Source: JAGMDK01 sp023128695
GTDB taxonomy: Bacteria; Planctomycetota; Phycisphaerae; UBA1845; Fen-1342
Direction of reading: 5' to 3'
Length of the DNA stretch: 16,575 nucleotides
NCBI GenBank assembly: GCA_030628805.1
Contig: DAOVQG010000070.1
Location: 1-16,575 of the forward strand
Positions 1-9,400 of this stretch are shown piece after piece. Under the pieces are notes generated by a model. The model did not search any database and had not been told where the DNA came from. It saw only the letters and a program-made list of their open reading frames with translations. Position numbers and translations under genes: made by a program. Positions within the stretch are counted from its first letter, which is position 1; each line of letters begins with the position of its first letter.

Positions 1-188
1 AGCCTCCAGCGTAGCTCGACCCTCTGGCCTGATCCCGAACGCGCCACCCCGGCGTGCCCCGCCCCCTGCCACTCCAACAGCTCCGACACCCCCACACGAA
101 CCTGCACCAACCGCAATTCGCCGTAAATCCCTGCCGCATCTCGCCCTCCCGCGAGACTTACGGAATCGCTGGCTGGGGCGGGGAGTGC
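1..188 (-). pseudogene. 5'-truncated minus-strand coding fragment, runs off the left edge
   Basis: Reading the minus strand, one frame is open from just after a TAA at 191-189 to the window edge, 62 codons. It gives protein-like sequence including GELRLVQVRVGVSELLEWQG. There is no ATG in this frame; the only possible starts are internal GTG or TTG codons without a ribosome binding site, so the 5' end looks lost. A second frame has an ATG preceded by GGAGGG but gives a cysteine- and tryptophan-rich product that looks less natural. I do not recognise the family. Its strand matches the broken phage-like genes at 10423-12290, so it may be another piece of the same cluster. The reading frame is uncertain. 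Confidence 0.35.
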
Positions 189-347
189 TTAACTTTCAGG
201 CGCTTTGTCGGTAGGACGCGGCAAGTAACGCTGATCCGGTACGCGGGCCCGACGGCCGTCAGAGGGGCCTGACGCCATCAGCAAGGACGGCGCCAGGGAC
301 GGGCCGGAGACCGCCACACTTCACTGGAACTGCCGGGCCCGGGACAG

Positions 348-373
348 GTGTCAATGAAATGCCGAGTGTCAAT
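348..373. repeat. Direct repeat of GTGTCAAT
   Basis: GTGTCAAT occurs at 348-355 and again at 366-373, an 18-bp period, just after GGGACAG and just before ATCCCCATTTGGG. The GGGACAGGTGTCAAT context resembles short REP-like sequences found in many bacteria, but no inverted partner was found nearby. It could also be an operator for the downstream gene, or chance. Confidence 0.25.
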
Positions 374-457
374 ATCCCCATTTGGGCTCGTGCACATTCC
401 CAGGCGGGCGAGAGCCGGGATTGCCAGGTCGTGGTCCAGTCACACACAACTCCTGCC

Positions 458-462
458 GGAGG
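458..462 (+). promoter_or_regulatory. Ribosome binding site that fixes the start of the giant gene
   Basis: GGAGG lies 8 nt upstream of the ATG at 471. That ATG opens directly into a classical signal peptide, so it is preferred over the in-frame GTG at 348, which has no such site. Confidence 0.8.
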
Positions 463-470
463 TTACGGTA

Positions 471-3400
471 ATGAAGCTTTCCAGCCAGCAAAAGAGTACG
501 TCTTGCGTCCCGCGTATCTTCTTCCTCGTACTGTGTCTTGTGGGACTATGTAACCCACCTTTGGCTTACTGTCAGACGGTCTTCGAGCCGCCATATATTC
601 TCTGCAATGATGACTTTCACGAGACGGACCTAGGTGCGCTAGCTTGGTGCGATTGCAATCCGAGCACCGGCGTTGTCGCACTCTACGCATACGCGCCCTT
701 CGGTGGTGCCAGGGCAGAGGCGTGGCAACAGATCTGGTTCTACACAGGCAGGCCAAAACAGCTGGTGATTGATGTAGAGATCCTCCGTATTGGTGGTGTA
801 GACCTCATCGGCGTGGCAATCGGTGACGTTGAACAGAATATAAGGATCGACAGCACAGGTTATTATCGTCGGGAGTTTCTTGAGTGGCAATTCTCCATTA
901 TCTCTCTGGAAGGCGCGATAATCGACGTTTGTTCTGCGCTTATTGAAGACATGCCGGATCTGGGTGTTATCACAACGCTCAGGGACAATCTACAACTCGC
1001 CGTAGATGCGTATCTATTCTGGTCCGTGCGTGATGCGCTTGAGCAGGCCGTCCAGGACGGCGATGGCGAAGAAAGTCATCTCATAGTGGACTATTACGCG
1101 CCAATTGCCAGTTCGCACACACTTCGCGTAGGCCTGCGCACGGATGTAGCTGGATTCATTCCTTTCGGGAACGCACAGGGCGCAGTCATTGGGGTGATCC
1201 GTAGTATCACGATCTACGGCATCACTCCGCCCTACACCCCAGGGCTGACCGGGTACTCGTCGTCCGGGACTGTGGGTGAATCTATGTCATTCCATGCGTT
1301 TCTTATTGATCCCGACGTGGACGACGTGGCTTGGCGGATTGATTGGGGCGACGGCGAAACTTCGGAATGGTCGGACTATGTTCCATCTTTTACACCCGTC
1401 GCTATGGCACATAACTATACAGCGCCCGGGATCTACTACGCAAAAACGCAGGCCCTGGACTGCGATGATATGGTGTCCGAGTGGACGCCAGACGCTTGGA
1501 TAGTGACAATTGTCGACCTGCCTCCAGCGAACGAGCGTCCGACAGCCTCGAGTCCGCAGGTGTCGCCCAGTTCCGGGTCTTTCGATACGCCGTTCGATTA
1601 CTCGATCCAGGTCAGTGATCCAGAAAGTGACTCGGTGCAGGTGACTCTGAAGACGTACGATCCGTCTTGGGGAGCGTGGGAGGATCAGGGTACGCGCGTG
1701 GTGGCTGGTAACGGGACAGCAAGCTGGGACGATCTCGTTCCGTTCGAGAGCAACGACGCCAACTCCACGGCCCAGTACCGATTCCATTATGACGATGGTC
1801 ACGACAATACTGGGATCTGGGGGGCGTATGCCGGGCCGAGCCTGGCATCCAACGATGGACCAACGGGGTGGGATCCCGAGGTGTCGCCGGCGATTGGGGC
1901 GTACAACACTACTTTTGACTACTCGATCTCCCTTAGCGACCCGGGAGGTGATTCCGTCACCGTGACTCTTGAAACGCATGACCCTTCTTCTGGATCGTGG
2001 GAGAATCACGGCATGCGCACGGTTGCCGGCAATGGTACCGCGTTCTGGAACGATCGGAGCCCGTTTGAAGAAGACGACGTGGGTCTGAGCAGTCAATACC
2101 AGTTCAACTACGACGACGGCCACGGCAATGCCGGAACGTGGGGACCGTATTCCGGACCGACCCTGAGCTCGACCGGCTCGGGATTCGTGCATTGGTTCTA
2201 TGAGTCCATGGTTGGCTACGACGAATCCTTACCCGTGCAAGTCAGAATCTCCGACGGCGCCGGCGTGGTCTCCGCCACGTTGTATTACGATTACGGCGAC
2301 GATGGCACGATCGACGGCTCGGTGGTAATGACGCCTTGTGAGAGCGGACGAGGGCGCGGCGGAGACAGGAGAGGAGGAGAACAGGGTGGATTTGCAGATG
2401 GCGCAGCGATTCCATCCGGGGCTGACGTCGTGGACCACCGCACCGAAACTGAAGCAGCACCTCAGTATCAGGGCTACAGCGCCGCCGAATCACGGGACCA
2501 TTCACGGACCTTCCGCCGGATGACTTCCGATGCCCGACCGGCTACACCTCTGCTGCAAGCGTTGCCTGCTCCCCTCGAAGCCTCCAGAAGCGAAGGTAGC
2601 GCCGGACCGCTGGTCGATGTCGAGGGCAGGACTCGCGATGGCAGCTACTACGATTGGGGACGCGCGACTATGTGTCGCGGCGTCCAGCCGCCTGGAACCG
2701 ACCGCGATCCAATCACCGAAACCGATGTCTTCGGACCTGCTGACTATATCTATAGTTGGGCCGTAGCCTATGACGTCTGCGCAGATATCCGCTTCAAGAC
2801 CAACTGGATACGGCCCGATGGACAGCTCTACTGGCCGCGCGTAAGTGATTGGCACACACCACCAGCCGGCCAATGCTATACCTGGTCAAAGTCGTGGTGT
2901 TGGTACTGGCCAGATCACCCAATGCACGAACACGAGGGGCTATGGTCGGTTGAATGGTACGTCGAGGAGAATTATAGCGGTTACTGGCAATACGAGGATA
3001 CGGTCACCTTCGTTAGCAAGTACGACCTGACTGACCACACCATGTGCAAAGGCGTTGAGGAATCCTCACCGCGGATTCCGATCGAGCGCACCAGCATGTT
3101 CCTGTCGAGCGACTACGCCGCGTATTCCTGGCTTCAGCTCGACAAGATGCGTGGTGGTCCCTACGCCGTCCGCTGGGAGTGGTACGATCCAGACGGTGGC
3201 CTCTATTGGAGTCGTGATTCCGAGTTTCCCAACCCGGCCGACGCCGGATACGACTATTGGCCGTCGTACAGGAAATGGGCATATATCTATCTAGCGGATC
3301 ACGCCGCGGCCTCTATGCCCGGGCAATGGCACGTGGATGTAGCCATAGACGGCGAGCACAAGTTTGCCGAGGACTTCACCGTCGGAATCAATCACGGGAC

Positions 3401-6400
3401 CTGGTGTGCGACGATTCCACCGCCCGGCCTGAAGTACCGCGACGCGCAGATGTCCTTCTTCGTAACGGCCACCAATGGTGGCGGTGCGCAGACGGATTCG
3501 CAAGAGCAGATAGTCGACGTTCAGTATCCGCCGCCCGAGCTTTCGTTGTACGGCGACTGGCCGGATGGTGTCGACCCGGAGGACGGCTATCAGAATACGC
3601 CGTTCACCTTCCGAGTACACTACTACGACCGGGAAGGCGATTCCCCAAGCGTTCAGAGTGTTGTTGTTGACGGCACGCCATACGCCATGGACGGGTCAGG
3701 AAGCGACGCAGACTACAGCCTCACGGACTTCGGGAGCAGTTTCGGCTTCGGCCCGCATGACTACTACTTCCAGTTTGAGAGCCCCGATGCGGAGGTCGTC
3801 AGATTGCCAGCAACCGGCACCTGGGAGTTCCGCGTCTGTTATTCCGCCTACGGCGAGATCATCTATCCGCTCGATGACTGCACAATCAAGATGGAGTATC
3901 CGGACGAGAACGCCGGCCTGGCGGCCAGCATGAGCATACGTAATAGATACGGTGAGCCCTCTCGTGGACGTGGTGACCAGTATGCCCACGACGTGCTGAT
4001 TCGTGTCGACTTCCCGCCGGCACTGCCAGACACCGATGTGAGCTACGCCCGACTTCACGTCTATTACAGCGGCTACTCCGGCAACACTCCCTCCGGGCGC
4101 GTATTGTCGGCGCACACTATCACCGGTGATTGGAATGAAACGACAGTGACCTGGAATACGCAACCGGGATATTCCCCAACGGTATTGTGTTCCGCTGTCG
4201 TTCCATCTGAGCCTGGGTGGATGACCTGGGATGTCACGGAAGACGTCCGCGACATTCTCATTGACGGTCAGGCGAACTACGGGTGGCAAGTGGTCGATGA
4301 CGAGCCGTGGAATCTGAACAATATTCCCACTGCTTGGTTCTTCGCGAAGGAGTATCATGATCCCAGCCACATTCCCTACCTTGAGTTCGAACTCGTGCCG
4401 GGCGCAGACTGCAACGGGAATGACATATTCGACCGTATTGACATTAGGGACGGCACGAGCCTCGACTGCAACAGTAACGGCATCCCCGACGAGTGCGACC
4501 TTGAGCAGGGCCCTAGTGCGGACTGCAACGAAAACGACGTTCCGGACGAATGTGATATCGCAGAGGGCACCTCGAGCGATGTGAACGAGAATGGTGTTCC
4601 CGATGAATGTGAGGACGACTGTAACAACAACGGTCAACCGGACGACTACGATATTTCGAGCGGAACCAGCGAAGATTGCCAGCCGAACAGCATCCCCGAT
4701 GAATGTGACATCGAGAGTGGCAGAAGCCAGGACTGTAACACGAACGACGTCCCGGACGAGTGCGATATCGAAGGTGGGGCGTCAAATGACGTGGATGGGA
4801 ATGGCGTCCCGGACGAGTGCGAGCCTGATTGCAATAGTAACGGGGTGCCCGACGCGTACGATATACATACTGGCACCAGCGAGGATTGCGGCAGAAATGG
4901 CGTGCCCGACGAGTGCGACATCGCCGGTGGAAGCGAGACCGACTGCAATGAGAATGGTGTGCCGGATGTATGTGAGTGGATCGCAGACTGCAACAATAAC
5001 GGCGTCTTGGATGAGTGCGACATCGCTGACGGGACTAGCGAAGACTGCCAGCCAAACGGAATCCCCGACGAGTGCGAACTGGCTGCCACAGTTTCGGGCT
5101 TCGAGAGCATATCGTCGTGGGCGCCATACCAACCCGGCGCTTGTGGCGTGGCCAACGAGCAGGGATACGCTGGTGCTGTCCTTGATGGCCAGTACATCTA
5201 CTTTGTGCCGGGCCATCCATACGGCTACGGAGGAAGCGAGGCCCTGCGTTTCGACACCAGCGGCGACTTCTACGATCAGGCTTCCTGGGCCGCGTACGAC
5301 CCAGCAGCGAACGGCGTCGGCAGTCAACCACAAGGTTACGTCGGAGGCGTATTTGACGGGCAGTTTATCTACTTCGCACCTCACCACAACGGCAATGACA
5401 TGCATGGAGAGGTGCTTCGTTATGACACAGCTGCCAGCTTCTCGGAGGTCTCAGCGTGGGCAACATACGATCCCGGGGCCAATGGCGTAGGAGACGATCC
5501 ACGTGGCTACTGGGGCGCCATCTATGATGGTCGATATGTCTACTTCGTACCCTACCGTAACAGCGACTATCATGCTGAGGTCTTACGTTACGACACAAGC
5601 GGCGACTTTGAGACAACGGCGTCCTGGGCAGCGTACGACCCCGGGGATCATGGCGTGGGCGGTGACGGGTACTCCGGCGCGGCCTGGGATGATAGATACA
5701 TTTACTTCGTACCTGCCATCAACAACACCGAAGTGCTGCGCTACGACACGACGGGCGACTTCTTTAGCGTTGCCTCCTGGTCTGCGTACGCGCCCGCTGG
5801 TAGCCTCTACAACGGCGCCGTGTTCGATGGCCGCTACGTGTACTTTGTACCCCACATATCAAACGGCGAGGTCCTCCGCTACGACACCCTGGGGGACTTC
5901 AGCGAACCTTCATCCTGGGTTACGTATGACCCGGGTGCTGATGGTGTGGGCGACGATCCGGGTGGTTATGCCGGCGCCGTTTTCGATGGCCAATTCGTTT
6001 ACTTTGTTCCGTTCAGTGATGGAAGCAGTTTCCACGGAGAGGTTCTGCGCTACGACACGTCGGGCGCATTCTCGAGTGCCTCCTCCTGGTCAGCTTACGA
6101 CCCTGGCGCTAACGGCCTGGGGGCGGAGGTTCGTGGATTCTATGGCGCTGTCTTCCATGGTTCATATGTCTACTTTGCGCCTACTATGATGGAGGGCGGT
6201 AGCGTTCTGCGTTGCAGCATAAGTGCTCCAGGGGGCTTGGACTGCAACACGAACGGCGTGCTGGATGAGTGCGACATCATTGGTGCAACCAGCGAGGACT
6301 GCAACGGGAACGGTGTGCCGGATGAATGTGACATCGCCTTCGGCGCAAGTCCCGACTGCAACGGCAATAGCGTTCCAGACGAGTGTGAAGGACGCGATTG

Positions 6401-9400
6401 TAACGGCAACTGCATCCTTGACGAATGCGATGTGGCCGGCGGGGTCAGCATGGACTGCAACGGCAACGGCGTTCCCGACGAGTGCGACATCGCCGTGGGC
6501 GGTCTCTTCGTGGCAAGCTATCAGACACACAGCGTGCTCGAATACAATCATTACAGCGGAGCGTTTGAAACTGAGTTTGTAGCGAGCGGAAGCGGCGGTC
6601 TGGAGAACCCCAGCGATGTGGTGTTTGGTCCTCACGGCGATCTCTTCGTCGCCAGCGAGGCCACGGACGAGGTGCTCATATACGACGGGTTCACCGGGCA
6701 ATTCATTGCGGCCTTTGTTACCAGCGGGAGCGGCGGACTCGACGCGCCGGCCGGGCTGACATTTGGCCCCAACGGCAACCTGTTTGTGGCAAGCGCCGCC
6801 GAAAGCGAAGTCCTCGAATATGACGGAGTTACCGGTGCCTTCGTGCGGGAGTTCGTCTCCGCCGGAAGCGGCGCCGTGGATGGGCCATCGGCTCTAACCT
6901 TTGGCCCCAACGGCAACCTCTTCGTATCGAGTCGGAACACACACAGCATCATCGAGTACGACGGGACAACTGGAGAGCCGATGGATACGCCGTTCGTGCC
7001 CGCGGGGACCGACGGATTGGTCCATCCTGAGGCCCTGGAGTTTGGCCCGAATGGCAACCTGTTCGTGGCCAGTCACGAGGCTGGCTGCGTCATGGAGTAC
7101 GACGGCAGCACGGGCGCTTTCATTCAGATCTTCGCCACCGACAACGGCCTGGAGGAGGCTACCGGTCTGACGTTTGGCCCCGATGGGCACCTCTTCGTGG
7201 CCAGTGCGAGTACCGACGCCGTGCTGGAGTACGACGATAGCGGCTCGTTTGTGGACACGTTCGTATCCGGCGGCAGCGGCGGACTGGATTACCCCGTTCG
7301 GCTGGCGTTCAAGCCCATCAGTCACGATTGCAATGCCAACGGCATTCCGGACGCATGCGATATCGCCGACGAGGCCAGCGCCGACGAGAACGCGAACGGA
7401 ATACCGGATGAGTGTGAGGCCGCGGTCCTGTACGTCGACCAGTCCGCCTACTTCGGTGATGAGCACGGGACGACCTGGGAAGATGCCTACTGGGACCTGC
7501 AAGACGCGCTGCGGGTGGCGGCAAGTCCCAGAACCGCCGCTACCGAAATCCGCATCGCAAACGGGTTCTACAGACCGGCCAGTGGAACGAGCGACCGCGA
7601 GGCAACTTTCCAACTCATCAACGGCGTGGCGATCTACGGCGGCTACCCCGGCTACGATGCGCCTGACCCTGATGAGCGAGACCCCAATCCGATAACCAAC
7701 GGGACAATCCTCAGTGGCGATATTGGCGTAAACGGAGATCCGGGGGATAACACATATCATGTGATTACGGGCAGTGGGACCGACGCAACTGCGGTTCTCG
7801 ATGGGTTTAGCATCGTGGGGGGGTACGATACCAGAGACCACCCTGATGGCTACGGCGCGGGCATGTACAACGATCTCGGTAGCCCAACAATCTCAAACTG
7901 CCTGTTTGCCAAGAACTACGCGCGTATTGGGGGGGGGATGTACAACATCCACGCGAATCCGACGGTAACACACTGCACGTTCAGTGGGAACTTCGCAGAT
8001 GAGGAGGGTGGTGGCATGTACAACAATGACTGTAGTCCGACGCTCACCAGCTCTATCTTCTGCGGCAGTCTCGCGCACACTGGCGCAGGCCTCTACGGCT
8101 ACTCATCCAGTGGGCCAACATCGATCACTAACTGTGTATTTGCTGGCAATTATGCTCAGGGGACCGGCGGCGGGCTCGTAAACGTGGTCCCAGGTCTCAC
8201 GATGACAAACGCGACGGTATACGCCAATCACGGCTGGGATGGCAGCGGTCTCTACAATTCCCCCAGCACCGATGCGACAGTGATCAACAGCATCTTCTGG
8301 GCTAATGCAGGCGGCCCCCAGATAGGAGGTGGGGCACCAGCGGTTACTCATAGCTGCATCGAGGGAGGACACGCAGGTGCCGGTAACATCGATGCGAACC
8401 CTCAGTTCGTCTACGCACCTGGGCCGGGTGGTTCTTGGAACAGTGCAGCGATATACAACGCGACGTCGCATCGAACTACCTTTTGGGACACAAGCCAGGA
8501 CTGGGGGACGGACCGTTTAGTGGGAAAGCTCCTTCGACCGGCTGTCATGCATGCTTACGAGCCGTACAGGTACCTTCAACTTGTCGTTATGGCGAATACG
8601 TATCCGAAGATCGAAGTGCTTGGTGATTTCGCCTACTTGGGCGAAGCGGGGGGAGTGTATGGCGTCTACGACCTGCACTTGCACGCATCTTCTCCATGTA
8701 CCGATACGGGCACTAACGGGGCGCCCGAATTGCCGGAGTTCGACTTCGAGGGCGACCCGCGTGTTTGGGACGGCAACGGTGCGGAAGAGGAGCCGGGTGT
8801 GTTCGCGACTGTGGACATGGGTGCGGACGAGTTCATGTGGGGTGTGTGCTATGTCGATGCGAACGCTACGGGCCTGAACGACGGAACACGCTGGGCCGAT
8901 GCCTATACCGATCTCCAGGACGCCCTCGACGACGCGAGCAATCCAGAGAACGGTATTACCGACATCTGGGTAGCAGAAGGCACCTACAAGCCTGACCGCG
9001 GAACCGGTGACCGTACGGACACCTTCCAGCTTCTCAACGGCGTGGCCATCCTGGGCGGGTTCGCCGGTGGTGAAACCAACCCCAATCATCGCGACCCGGC
9101 CTCGAACGTGACCATACTCAGCGGCGACATCGGAACCGTCGGAGATGATGCTGACAACAGCTACCACGTCGTGACCGGGAGTGGCACCAACTCCACGGCC
9201 ATCCTGGATGGCTTCACGATTACCGCGGGGAACGCTAGCGGTTCGGATCCTCACGGTGAAGGGGGCGGCATGTATAATTCCGGCGGCAGTCCAACGTTGA
9301 TGAACTGCATCTTTGAGGACAATTCAGCAAGTGCCGGGGGCGGTGTAAGCACTCGCGACTACGGCATCCCCGTATTCACCAATTGTACATTCCACCAAAA

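Larger units (their letters stand above)
189..470. other. Non-coding leader upstream of the giant gene
   Basis: No convincing coding frame is seen on either strand in these 282 bases. No clear -35/-10 pair was found, so the promoter of the giant gene is not identified. The stretch holds a short direct repeat (348-373) and the ribosome binding site just before 471. The plus-strand frame of the giant gene stays open back to a GTG at 348, but the product of that extension has no features of its own and would bury the signal peptide. Confidence 0.5.

Noticed and set aside
54..272. Plus-strand open frame of 72 codons at the left edge
   Set aside because: Product is proline- and arginine-rich without features, and a more natural frame exists on the minus strand.
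348..470. N-terminal extension of the giant protein from the GTG at 348
   Set aside because: The ATG at 471 has a good ribosome binding site and opens into a signal peptide; the extension would hide it.
1287..2192. Long open frame on the minus strand (301 codons)
   Set aside because: It lies fully antisense to repeated Ig-like domains and its product has no natural features; a shadow of codon use.
4591..5490. Plus-strand open frame of 299 codons rich in Thr, Ser and Ala
   Set aside because: Frameshifted reading of the calcium-loop repeats and first propeller.
4407..7419. CRISPR-like or DNA tandem array
   Set aside because: The periodicity is at protein level, with variable DNA sequence and no spacer pattern.
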